Assembly (NCBI GenBank): GCA_964450185.1
Contig: CAYVCL010000013.1
Span: 1-44,117, forward strand
DNA: 44,117 nt
From: RUG11237 sp964450185
GTDB lineage: Bacteria > Bacillota > Clostridia > Lachnospirales > Lachnospiraceae
Direction: 5' to 3'
The notes under the pieces were generated by a model that ran no database searches, was not told where the DNA came from, and saw only the letters and a list, made by a program, of their open reading frames with translations. Made by a program: the position numbers and the translations under genes. Below, in pieces: positions 7,710 through 15,332 of the stretch; the first letter of the stretch is position 1; every line of letters starts with the position of its first letter.

Positions 7710-9947
7710 TTATCTATAACTCATCTCATTTTCATCAAACTCCGGCACTTCCACCTTCGTCTGAATCTCAATTTCCTCTCGCACCACAAAATTCCCCTGC
7801 TGCATTTCCCAAAGTCTATAATACTCACCTTTTCTCGCCAGCAATTCCTCATGGGTTCCCTGCTCCACAATTTCACCTTGATTCATCACTATAATCTCAT
7901 CACAATTTTTTACTGTTGCCAGTCTGTGAGCAATAATCAGCATGGACTTATTACGAAACTTGTTGTAAATCATATCAAAAATAATATTTTCCGTAGCAAA
8001 GTCCAAATTACTGGTACTTTCGTCTAAAATATAAAACTCATTCTTCTTTAAAAAGGCTCTTGCAAGAGCAATTCTTTGTTTTTCTCCTCCGCTTAAACCA
8101 TTTCCCGCTTCTTCTAAAAATGTCTGATATTGCATCGGAAGTTTTTTGATAAAATTATGGGCATCTGCCGCTTTTGCAGCTTCTTTTACTTCATCCAGAG
8201 TAGCATTCATGCGACTAACTCTGATATTGTCATAAATGCTCTTAGAAAACAATTCTATATTCTGTGGTACATAAGAAACTGTACGTCGCAGAGAGTCATT
8301 TGTATATTCATTGATATCTATTCCATCAATGGTAATTTGCCCATTTTCAGGCTCATAATATTTTAAAAGTAATTTTGCAATGGTAGATTTACCACTTCCA
8401 CTGGCCCCAACCAACGCCACCTTCTTACCCTTTGGTATTGTAAAACTAACATTGTTTAATACCGGCTTTCTGTTTCCATAGCGAAATGTAATATTTTTTA
8501 ATTCAATATCTCCATCCACACGTTCCAATTCCTGATAATTTTGCTCATCCTTATCATCCTGTTCTCTTTCATAGTCTAAAATTTCAGAAATACGTTTCAT
8601 GGAAATATTAGCTTCCTGAATAGATAACTGCAAACTAACCAATCTTCCTACCGGGTCCATAAAATATCCTGACAAGGTCATAAATGCCATCATACTTCCC
8701 AAAGTTATGTTTCCATCTATCACCTGCATAATCCCTGCATAAGTCAATATCAAATTTCCGATTCCCGAAATTAAACTGGAAATTGTCCCCTGCACATTAG
8801 ACAACATTCCTTCTTTGTATCCGATACGTAATGATTTAATATATTCTCGTTCAATATTTTTCAATTCTGTGTCTTCGTTCGCATTCCCCTTAATAGTTTC
8901 CACCGCACGAAGTCCCTCTATAATCTGGGAATTTAATATGGATGATTGCTGCATCTGTTCTTCATTAATTTTTTTATATGGTTGCTTAAATATAAATACC
9001 AATAGGATACTTATAACGGTCATAAATATAATAATCACAAACAATGATGGATTCATACGAAACAAAATAACCCCTGTTACCAGTGCCATTCCAATGTCCA
9101 TAATTAATGTCAAGGCAATATTTGTAAAAATATCTTTAATGGTAAATGCATCAGAAAAACGCGTGGTAATATCACCAGTTTTCCTTGTTGCAAAAAATTT
9201 CATTGGCAATTTGTAAATATGCTCAAAATATCCTAACATTAGTGGTATATCAATACGAATAGACAAATGCATCATCATCCACTGTCGTACAAAATCTATT
9301 GTAATCTGTACAATAGAAACACCCAGAAATACCAACAATACCATTTTTAGTACATTTTCTTGTTTATAGGGAAGTATTTCATCATAAATTACATTATTGA
9401 ATATGGAAGATACTATTCCTAGAATGGTCATCAGTAATGATGCCAGAATACCATAGAAGAATAATTTCTTCTGTGGCCAAAGAAGTCTTAAATATCTATG
9501 AAAGATTTTCTCCCCTTTAACTTTCCCCTTTGTGAATTCATTGTTTGGCTTTAGAATCAACATTGCTCCAGTAAAGCTTTTATAAAATTCATCGATTTCC
9601 ATCCGAACTAAATCTTTTGCCGGATCTCCTACCACTACGTGCTTATCAGTTATCTTAAATATAACAACAAAATGACTTAACCCTTCTTTTGTCAAAATGT
9701 TTGCTATCGCAGGTAGCGTATAATCACTTAAAAATCCCTCTTTATCTACCCTCACTGCCTGAGATGTAAATCCCAACTGGTCTGCACATTTACTCAAGCC
9801 TAGAAGATTGGTTCCCTTCAAATCTGTCCCCATCATATCTCGCAGCTTTGTAATAGTAGTTTCCTTTCTATAGTGCAAACATACCATTGCCAAACATGCA
9901 GCTGCACAATCTGTCATATCATGCTGTTGTACATATGTATATCGCAT
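7710..9947 (-). CDS. Peptidase-containing ABC transporter (C39), 745 aa
   Basis: It removes double-glycine leaders in the cytoplasm and exports the core peptides, coupled to ATP hydrolysis. The N-terminal C39 peptidase (about 1-130) shows Q7/Q8, catalytic C14 in TDCAAAC, H92 in LSHFVV and D108 in GDPA. A six-helix membrane domain (about 155-440) follows. The ABC domain has Walker A GASGSGKST near residue 515, signature LSGGEKQR near 617 and Walker B FYILDEST near 635, with an H-loop in IIAHRL. Length is normal for the family. Four matching GG precursors and an HlyD-like partner are encoded nearby. Its promoter carries a LytTR-like direct repeat, so the adjacent regulator probably controls it. 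Confidence 0.95.
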   Translation of the reverse strand: MRYTYVQQHDMTDCAAACLAMVCLHYRKETTITKLRDMMGTDLKGTNLLGLSKCADQLGFTSQAVRVDKEGFLSDYTLPAIANILTKEGLSHFVVIFKITDKHVVVGDPAKDLVRMEIDEFYKSFTGAMLILKPNNEFTKGKVKGEKIFHRYLRLLWPQKKLFFYGILASLLMTILGIVSSIFNNVIYDEILPYKQENVLKMVLLVFLGVSIVQITIDFVRQWMMMHLSIRIDIPLMLGYFEHIYKLPMKFFATRKTGDITTRFSDAFTIKDIFTNIALTLIMDIGMALVTGVILFRMNPSLFVIIIFMTVISILLVFIFKQPYKKINEEQMQQSSILNSQIIEGLRAVETIKGNANEDTELKNIEREYIKSLRIGYKEGMLSNVQGTISSLISGIGNLILTYAGIMQVIDGNITLGSMMAFMTLSGYFMDPVGRLVSLQLSIQEANISMKRISEILDYEREQDDKDEQNYQELERVDGDIELKNITFRYGNRKPVLNNVSFTIPKGKKVALVGASGSGKSTIAKLLLKYYEPENGQITIDGIDINEYTNDSLRRTVSYVPQNIELFSKSIYDNIRVSRMNATLDEVKEAAKAADAHNFIKKLPMQYQTFLEEAGNGLSGGEKQRIALARAFLKKNEFYILDESTSNLDFATENIIFDMIYNKFRNKSMLIIAHRLATVKNCDEIIVMNQGEIVEQGTHEELLARKGEYYRLWEMQQGNFVVREEIEIQTKVEVPEFDENEMSYR

Positions 9948-9979
9948 ATTGTTCTCCTATGTTTTCTTATTATAAAATA

Positions 9980-10003
9980 AACTGTCGAATTCCCTCGACA
10001 GTT
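9980..10003 (-). other. Stem-loop at predicted 5' end of exporter mRNA
   Basis: A perfect 9-bp stem (9980-9988 with 9995-10003, AACTGTCGA) has a 6-nt loop. It starts at about the position where transcription from the -10 box at 10008-10013 should begin, so the mRNA would open with this hairpin, which may protect it. TTTATTTTAT follows, so a role as terminator for the kinase operon is also possible. Confidence 0.6.
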
Positions 10004-10007
10004 CATT

Positions 10008-10035
10008 ACTATACCACATTATTTTCTTTTTTCAA
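10008..10035 (-). promoter_or_regulatory. Promoter of the peptide exporter
   Basis: On the minus strand TTGAAA (10030-10035) and TATAGT (10008-10013) are separated by 16 bp. The LytTR-like repeats end 9 bp upstream of the -35 box, the usual place for an activator of this class. Confidence 0.65.
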
Positions 10036-10044
10036 CCCCAAAAC

Positions 10045-10076
10045 CTCCCAACGGTCGTTTCACGCTCCCAACGGTC
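10045..10076 (-). promoter_or_regulatory. LytTR-type direct repeat (regulator site)
   Basis: Two identical 12-bp copies of GACCGTTGGGAG (10065-10076 and 10045-10056 on the minus strand) are spaced 20 bp start to start, about two helix turns. The core ACCGTTGGG fits the general LytTR-family site pattern ([TA][AC][CA]GTTN[AG][TG]). The distal copy overlaps the stop codon of the histidine kinase gene. The adjacent LytTR regulator is the obvious binder; this is inferred. Confidence 0.65.
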
Positions 10077-11355
10077 ATTTCTTTATATATATTTTTACCG
10101 TATACCTTTGCTCCTCGACATTTATCTCCAGTTTTCCCTGATATTTCTCCACAACTCTTTTCACATTTTTAAGTCCTAATCCATGATTCCATGTATCCGT
10201 TTTTTTTGTTTCAGGTAAACCACTGCTGTCTAGGTTTACATTGCCTGACATGGTATTTTTCATCTCTATTCTTATGTATTTTTTCCCTTCACTTATCTCA
10301 AATAAAATTTCTCTTTTTGATGGTTCCAACATGGCTACTGCTTCCACCGCATTCTTTGTTATATTCGAAATCATCGTGCATAAATCTTTTTGCTCAATCT
10401 TGTCTAATTCCTCCGCCTGACCTTTCACAACAATTCGACAAGTATCTTTTATTGGAAGAAAATAATAATTAATCATTGTGTTCACAATATCATTTCCAAC
10501 ATCATATTGCTTTTCACGAATATGCACAATTTCTCCAAGCATGGATTTTAAATAATCTTTTAGTTCTTCCTGCATTTCGTGTTCACAATAATTTTGCATT
10601 TCCAACAAATGACTGATAATATCATGACGGAACTGTCTGGTTTCCTGCTCTTTTTCCAACAATTTTGAAAAATACTCTCGCTGCTGTTCCTGATATATCT
10701 CCAGCATTTCATTCTGCATTTTGTATTTATGAGTTTTGTTAAAATAGTAAATCATAACAAAAATTGCGATGTATATTACGATTCCGGCACCAGCTATCAT
10801 CAACATTCCTACCGGTCTTATTCGTAGACTATCTACCTCTTCAAGAAGAACAGAAAAGAATGTCAGCATTATATCCATTACTGCCAATATAACAATAACA
10901 AGCCCACTCATTATTGCCGGTATTTGAAATATTTCCCTGCTTTTTTTTCGCCCTATCAATCCATAGTAGCCCCATAACATAACCATGCTACCCACAATAT
11001 AGCAAATGGAGTTTATTATGGAACTCCACTCAAAAAAGTAATTTATCAACATTTTTGATATATTTTCCGTTACAAGGCTCAACAAAAACGTAATCATAGC
11101 TGTTGTGATATTTTTCTTTTGGGGAATATCACATAGCACCGAAAATGCAAAATATGAATATATCAGCATAGGAAAAAAGAACAACCCATTCGTCTGGCAA
11201 TCCCCAATAATAAACATAGCCCATATTACATATAATCCTATGTACCACCATTTATGAAGTTTCCATTTCACCCGTTCTCCCCAGATTACATAATAGAATG
11301 AAAAATTCTCTATTATGGTCAACAAATCTATTAACCCTATATAAAACATTTCCAT
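10075..11355 (-). CDS. AgrC-type sensor histidine kinase, 426 aa
   Basis: This is a membrane sensor, probably for a peptide. About six hydrophobic segments occupy residues 1-205. They are followed by a coiled linker and the phospho-acceptor motif QFRHDIISHL (H244). A GHKL ATPase domain follows, with N-box SNITKNAVEAV and G-box HGLGLKNVK. No separate HisKA domain is visible, as in the HPK10/AgrC group that pairs with LytTR regulators. The ATG at 11355 lies one base after the stop of the regulator gene, with GAGG upstream; longer in-frame starts would overlap it by about 70 bp. Together with the regulator it likely forms the quorum or peptide-sensing switch of the island. Confidence 0.9.
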   Translation of the reverse strand: MEMFYIGLIDLLTIIENFSFYYVIWGERVKWKLHKWWYIGLYVIWAMFIIGDCQTNGLFFFPMLIYSYFAFSVLCDIPQKKNITTAMITFLLSLVTENISKMLINYFFEWSSIINSICYIVGSMVMLWGYYGLIGRKKSREIFQIPAIMSGLVIVILAVMDIMLTFFSVLLEEVDSLRIRPVGMLMIAGAGIVIYIAIFVMIYYFNKTHKYKMQNEMLEIYQEQQREYFSKLLEKEQETRQFRHDIISHLLEMQNYCEHEMQEELKDYLKSMLGEIVHIREKQYDVGNDIVNTMINYYFLPIKDTCRIVVKGQAEELDKIEQKDLCTMISNITKNAVEAVAMLEPSKREILFEISEGKKYIRIEMKNTMSGNVNLDSSGLPETKKTDTWNHGLGLKNVKRVVEKYQGKLEINVEEQRYTVKIYIKK

Positions 11356-11356
11356 A

Positions 11357-12076
11357 TTACCGATACCTCGTATCATATTCCATAAATGCCTGCCGCATTT
11401 CTTCTTTTCTTCTTTTTGCAACTGTAACATATTCTTCTGTCACTAAAATGGCTTTATCTTCTTTTATATCCTCTATTGCTCCAAGATTTACAATATACGA
11501 TTTATGACATCGGAAAAATACTTTTTCCTCCAACTGTTTTTCCCATTCTCTCAGTGGCAGGTAACTGTGATACTCCCTATTTTTTGTATAAATATGGGTA
11601 ACTGATTTATTTCCTTCTATATATATAATATCTTTTTGACAAATTTCATATGTTTTTCCGCCGCAAAGTACACAAACTGTTTCTTCTCTCGGCATACACT
11701 TTCTTACATCATCTATTGCTTCATACAATTCTTCCGCATCAATAGGTTTTGTCACAAAGCGAAAAGCTCCTATTTTAAACGCTTCTTTAAATCGTTCACT
11801 TTTCCCTGTCAGCATAATAATTTTATACTCTATACCTCCTAGATTTAACTGCTCTGCCACTTCAATTCCATCCATTTCCGGCATCTCGATGTCTAATAAC
11901 AGCATATCTAATTTTGTTGCCTTTTCTAATAGTTCTTTACCGGAATAAAAATGAATTATATTGCATGGTATATCCAATTTCTCTTCATATTCTGTTATCA
12001 ATTCCTCTATAATAGCATGAGTGCTCTGCATGTCATCGCATACACCAATTACTAATTTATTATATTCTGTCAACAC
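11357..12076 (-). CDS. LytTR-family response regulator, 239 aa
   Basis: The N-terminal receiver domain shows acidic D14/D15, phospho-acceptor D62 in LLLDIEMPEMDG, T95-like MLTGKS and the conserved Lys in FVTKPI. The C-terminal LytTR DNA-binding domain (about 135-235) contains IIYIEGNKSVTHIY and FFRCHKSYIVNLGAI. It is encoded just upstream of its kinase. The best candidate target is the direct repeat at 10045-10076. Its own promoter (12144-12172) has good sigma-A boxes and no such repeat, so it may be expressed constitutively. Confidence 0.93.
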   Translation of the reverse strand: MLTEYNKLVIGVCDDMQSTHAIIEELITEYEEKLDIPCNIIHFYSGKELLEKATKLDMLLLDIEMPEMDGIEVAEQLNLGGIEYKIIMLTGKSERFKEAFKIGAFRFVTKPIDAEELYEAIDDVRKCMPREETVCVLCGGKTYEICQKDIIYIEGNKSVTHIYTKNREYHSYLPLREWEKQLEEKVFFRCHKSYIVNLGAIEDIKEDKAILVTEEYVTVAKRRKEEMRQAFMEYDTRYR

Positions 12077-12143
12077 TTAATCTTTTCTTTCCCTTCATCT
12101 ACATATTTATCACTTTTTTCATTTCCACTAAATGCACTGTTTT

Positions 12144-12172
12144 ATTATATTCGTTTTTTATTACATTTTCAA
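12144..12172 (-). promoter_or_regulatory. Promoter of the two-component operon
   Basis: On the minus strand TTGAAA (12167-12172), a 17-bp spacer and a perfect TATAAT (12144-12149) lie about 70 bp upstream of the regulator start. Confidence 0.7.
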
Positions 12173-12193
12173 TCTGTTTTCGGTGTTATTCAT

Positions 12194-12234
12194 ATAAAAA
12201 GCCCTCCAGTGACCACATTCACCGGAAGGCTTTC
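12194..12234 (-). terminator. Terminator of metK
   Basis: On the minus strand AAAGCCTTCC pairs imperfectly with GGAGGGCTTT around a loop holding GTGAATGTGGTCAC, itself self-complementary. TTTTTATATG follows. It lies 20 bp after the metK stop. Confidence 0.8.
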
Positions 12235-12254
12235 CCTATTCTCTATTCATTCAA

Positions 12255-13436
12255 TTATAAATACTTTTTCAACGCATCTACCTTATCAAGTTTTTCCCAA
12301 GGTAAATCTAAATCGTTACGTCCAAAGTGACCGTAGGCTGCTGTCTGTTTGTAAATTGGACGGCGTAAGTCTAACATTTTGATAATGCCTGCCGGACGTA
12401 AGTCGAAGTTTTCACGGATAATTTCTACGATTTTTTCGTCAGATAATTTTCCTGTTCCATTGGTGTCTACCATGATAGACATTGGCTGTGCCACACCGAT
12501 AGCGTAGGATAACTGGATTTCACATCTGTCTGCTAAGCCTGCTGCTACGATATTTTTTGCTACATAACGAGCTGCGTATGCTGCGGAACGATCTACCTTT
12601 GTACAGTCTTTTCCTGAGAAAGCACCGCCGCCGTGTCTTGCAAATCCGCCGTAAGTATCTACGATAATTTTACGTCCTGTTAAACCACTGTCACCGTTTG
12701 GTCCACCGATAACAAAACGTCCTGTTGGGTTGATGAAAAAGTTTGTGTTTTCATCTACTAATTCTGCAGGAAGTACCGGTTCAAATACATATTTCTTGAT
12801 ATCTTCGTGAATCTGTTCCTGAGTAACGTTCTCATCATGCTGTGTGGATAATACTACTGCATTTAAGTGGATTGGTTTTCCGTTTTCATCGTACTCTACG
12901 GTTACCTGAGTTTTTCCATCCGGTCTTAAGTAGCTTAATGTGCCATCTTTACGTACTTCTGTCAATCTTCTGGACAACTTGTGTGCCAATGCGATTGGAT
13001 ATGGCATATATTCTTCTGTTTCATTGGTTGCAAAACCGAACATCATTCCCTGGTCACCGGCTCCTGTATCCAGGTCATCCACTAATTCTCCTTCTCTTGC
13101 TTCCAATGCTTTATCTACACCCATGGCAATATCCGGTGACTGTTTGTCTAACGCAACCATAACTGCACATGTATTTCCATCAAAACCTATTTTAGAATCA
13201 TTGTATCCGATTCCACATACAGTATCTCTTACAATCTGCTGAATATCTACATTTGCCTTTGTAGTAATTTCTCCCATTACCATGACAAATCCTGTGTTTG
13301 TCAATGTTTCACAGGCTACACGGCTCATTGGGTCCTGTTCTAACATTGCATCCAAAATTGCGTCAGATACCTGATCACAGATTTTATCCGGATGTCCTTC
13401 TGTTACTGATTCTGAAGTAAATAATAATTTTTCCAT
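12255..13436 (-). CDS. metK: S-adenosylmethionine synthetase
   Basis: It makes S-adenosylmethionine from methionine and ATP in the cytoplasm. The 393-residue length and the motifs are standard: FTSESVTEGHPDKICDQVSDA at the N-terminus, GAGDQGMMFGFA, and GGAFSGKDCTKVDRSAAYAARY with the P-loop-like GGGAFSGKD. AAGGAGG precedes the ATG. An S-box riboswitch and terminator upstream indicate feedback by its own product. It is a single-gene unit ended by a hairpin at 12194-12234. Confidence 0.98.
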   Translation of the reverse strand: MEKLLFTSESVTEGHPDKICDQVSDAILDAMLEQDPMSRVACETLTNTGFVMVMGEITTKANVDIQQIVRDTVCGIGYNDSKIGFDGNTCAVMVALDKQSPDIAMGVDKALEAREGELVDDLDTGAGDQGMMFGFATNETEEYMPYPIALAHKLSRRLTEVRKDGTLSYLRPDGKTQVTVEYDENGKPIHLNAVVLSTQHDENVTQEQIHEDIKKYVFEPVLPAELVDENTNFFINPTGRFVIGGPNGDSGLTGRKIIVDTYGGFARHGGGAFSGKDCTKVDRSAAYAARYVAKNIVAAGLADRCEIQLSYAIGVAQPMSIMVDTNGTGKLSDEKIVEIIRENFDLRPAGIIKMLDLRRPIYKQTAAYGHFGRNDLDLPWEKLDKVDALKKYL

Positions 13437-13470
13437 TTGTTCCTCCTTATATTTTCCACATTTATTGCAC

Positions 13471-13509
13471 CAAAAAACCGAATCCTATTTAGGCATGAGG
13501 ATTCGGTTT
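13471..13509 (-). terminator. Riboswitch expression-platform terminator
   Basis: On the minus strand an 11-bp perfect stem (AACCGAATCCT with AGGATTCGGTT) is followed by six T, between the SAM aptamer and the metK start. It should form when SAM is bound and stop transcription early. Confidence 0.9.
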
Positions 13510-13521
13510 GTATTCATCAAA

Positions 13522-13620
13522 TCCTCTTATTGTTCGATTACTCGCTCAGGCTGGCACCTTCCACTAAGGGGTTGCCGTGGCTTCACAGATCCTTTGTATC
13601 TCCACCACTCTGAATAAGAG
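13522..13620 (-). promoter_or_regulatory. SAM-I (S-box) riboswitch of metK
   Basis: The minus strand shows the S-box order. P1 arms are CTCTTAT and ATAAGAG (about 13614-13620 and 13523-13529). Inside are the AGAGTGGTGGAGA internal region, GAAGCCACGGCAACC, the AAGGTGCCA core and CCTGAGCGA. An intrinsic terminator follows. Known members bind SAM and switch off methionine or SAM genes. A TTGACT -35-like box at 13672-13677 could drive it, but the matching -10 (TAGTCT) is weak. Confidence 0.95.
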
Positions 13621-13783
13621 AAAATTGTCATATTCAATTAGCATATTAAGACTACTACTTTTTCCTATACTAGTCAAGTGCTTTTTGAGATTTTGTGCTG
13701 GGTGATTTTTACAGTTTAAAATTAGTGATTGGCGGGACGCTCCTAAATGGCAGCAATACACAGCCCACAACTTAATTTAATCC

Positions 13784-14887
13784 TTATTCAATCACAACAT
13801 TTTCGTCAAGCTCAGCCTCTTCAACTGTTGCTTCTTCTGTATCCTCTTCGTAATAGTCTTCTTCTTCGCCTACTTCCTCTGTTACGGTTGCTTTTGCAAT
13901 AATAGCATCTGCAACTTTCTGACGTAAGTATTCTGCTTCTAATTCGCTTTCTTCATAATACTCCATCAATTCTTCTTCGGTTTCTACACCTGTGTATTCC
14001 ATACATAATTTTTTGTACTCACTAAAACCGTCTGCATCGATTTTGATATTTTCTTTATCTATAATGTACTGAATTACCATCTGTTCCTGCACGCTGTATT
14101 TGGCAGCTTCCTGTAAATCTTCTTCGGATGCCATATCAGAAAGTTCCATGCCAAACATAGCTGCATAGCTTTCATACATTTCTTTTACTTCTTCATAAGC
14201 ACTGTCAACAAGATCCTGTGGCAGTTCCTTGAACTCAGAAGCTTCTACTACTGCTGCAATAGCAGATTCTCTTAAATTATCCTGACTCATTTCTTCATTG
14301 TCAGCTTCTACTTCTGCACGGAAAAATTCTTCCAATTCTGCCACGGTAGCATATTCTGTATTTTCTTTTACAAATGCATCATTATATTCCGGGTAAGAAA
14401 CTTCATAGATAGTATTAACTTTAACAGTATAAGTCACTTTTGCTTCGGAACCATCCTCCTGAAGGAAAGAACTATCTATTGTAACAGTTTCTCCTGTGTT
14501 ATGTCCTACTAAGCCTGCGTCCAGATTTCCATCAATTTCCTCAGAACCAACTGTTGTTTCCACAACACCATATTCTTCCGGTTCGCCACCTTCTACTGTT
14601 TCAGTCAATTCTATACTTACAAAATCTCCTTCTTTGATGGCACGGTCTGAAACTTCTGCCTGAACTCTGTAATCTTCCATGAATTCTTCTTGTTTGTATG
14701 TAACATCATCTTCTGATAATTCACTAATATATTTTGTAAGAGCAATTCCTTCATACTCTCCCAAAGTTGTATATTCCTTCGCCTTTTCGGTTGTCATTCC
14801 CAAATAAGTAACATCACTGCTTCCACAACCTCCAAGCATCATAGCACTCATCATTAACGCTGCAATTACTTTGTATCGACCTTTCAT
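13784..14887 (-). CDS. Trigger-factor-like lipoprotein, probable extracytoplasmic foldase, 367 aa
   Basis: The signal peptide ends in lipobox MMLGGC with C21 as lipidation site. The rest resembles trigger factor without its ribosome-binding domain. It has an FKBP-like peptidyl-prolyl isomerase region (about 80-180, 'KEGDFVSIELTETVEGG' and 'TVTIDSSF') followed by a helical trigger-C-like region, and a very acidic tail (EEEDYYEEDTEEATVEE). The start at 14887 has AAGGAGG upstream; an in-frame start at 14923 would put the signal peptide inside the protein. It is probably a membrane-surface chaperone for secreted proteins. It is monocistronic, transcribed away from the HD-GYP gene. Confidence 0.85.
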   Translation of the reverse strand: MKGRYKVIAALMMSAMMLGGCGSSDVTYLGMTTEKAKEYTTLGEYEGIALTKYISELSEDDVTYKQEEFMEDYRVQAEVSDRAIKEGDFVSIELTETVEGGEPEEYGVVETTVGSEEIDGNLDAGLVGHNTGETVTIDSSFLQEDGSEAKVTYTVKVNTIYEVSYPEYNDAFVKENTEYATVAELEEFFRAEVEADNEEMSQDNLRESAIAAVVEASEFKELPQDLVDSAYEEVKEMYESYAAMFGMELSDMASEEDLQEAAKYSVQEQMVIQYIIDKENIKIDADGFSEYKKLCMEYTGVETEEELMEYYEESELEAEYLRQKVADAIIAKATVTEEVGEEEDYYEEDTEEATVEEAELDENVVIE

Positions 14888-15019
14888 AAGTTCCTCCTTT
14901 GATTTCTTCACTGAATACTTCAATAGCTTATCACATTTTTGGGGAAAAGTCTTTTAAAATTTTGTGAAATTTTCCAAAAAATTATTTCAATTTAGGAGAG
15001 GTATAGCTTGCCGAGAACA

Positions 15020-15204
15020 GCTCATAAGTGGTAGAAATTCTTCCCTGAACGACAATTTAAGAGGCGTCCTTAGCGAAGACGAAATCCACTGTCTACGAAG
15101 ACTGGGCGCGACCGCTCTCGGGAGCGTCCTTAGTCGTAGTTGACAGTTAGTTCGACTTCGCGTTGCCTCTGTCGTTCAGGGAAGAATTTCTACCACTTAT
15201 GAGC
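15020..15204 (+). repeat. Structured repeat, copy 1 (185 bp)
   Basis: A long imperfect palindrome fills most of the 445-bp gene-free space between two divergent genes. The outer stem is 34 bp and perfect (15020-15053 with 15171-15204, starting GCTCATAAGTGG). Then come an AATTTA bulge and a 6-bp AGAGGC/GCCTCT stem. A 7/3-nt internal loop precedes an 11-bp stem with one mismatch, then ACTGTC/GACAGT, and a small terminal hairpin GCTC-TCGG-GAGC. A second copy lies at 43658-43843. It has no coding potential and no transposase. A MITE-like element or a structured RNA are the two readings. Confidence 0.85.
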
Positions 15205-15277
15205 GTACCTCCCAACCCCCCCTCTCCCAAATTGTAACAATTATAACCAAATACTTAGTTACTTTTCCAACTTTTTA

Positions 15278-15286
15278 TGGTATAAT
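15278..15286 (+). promoter_or_regulatory. Extended -10 promoter of HD-GYP gene
   Basis: TGGTATAAT is an extended -10 box 46 bp upstream of the HD-GYP start. The -35 region is weak (TTACTT at 15259-15264). GGAGG lies just before the ATG. Confidence 0.6.
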
Positions 15287-15332
15287 TTTGTAATTAGGTG
15301 AGGTATATCTTAATTATGATTGGAGGTTTTTT

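Noticed and set aside
9980..10003. Hairpin after the histidine kinase as a simple terminator
   Set aside because: It lies downstream of a good promoter, at its predicted start point, so a 5' UTR role is more likely; a dual role was not excluded.
12842..13242. Two overlapping open frames on the plus strand
   Set aside because: Antisense to metK, a strongly conserved gene; their codons are its shadow.
13564..13770. Open frame of 68 codons on the minus strand upstream of metK
   Set aside because: It runs through the SAM riboswitch aptamer, has no ribosome site and encodes a composition unlike a protein.
15001..15220. Reading the 185-bp palindrome as an insertion sequence remnant, tRNA or CRISPR unit
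   Set aside because: It has no transposase fragment, no cloverleaf and no spacer-repeat pattern; only two copies, each a single long hairpin.
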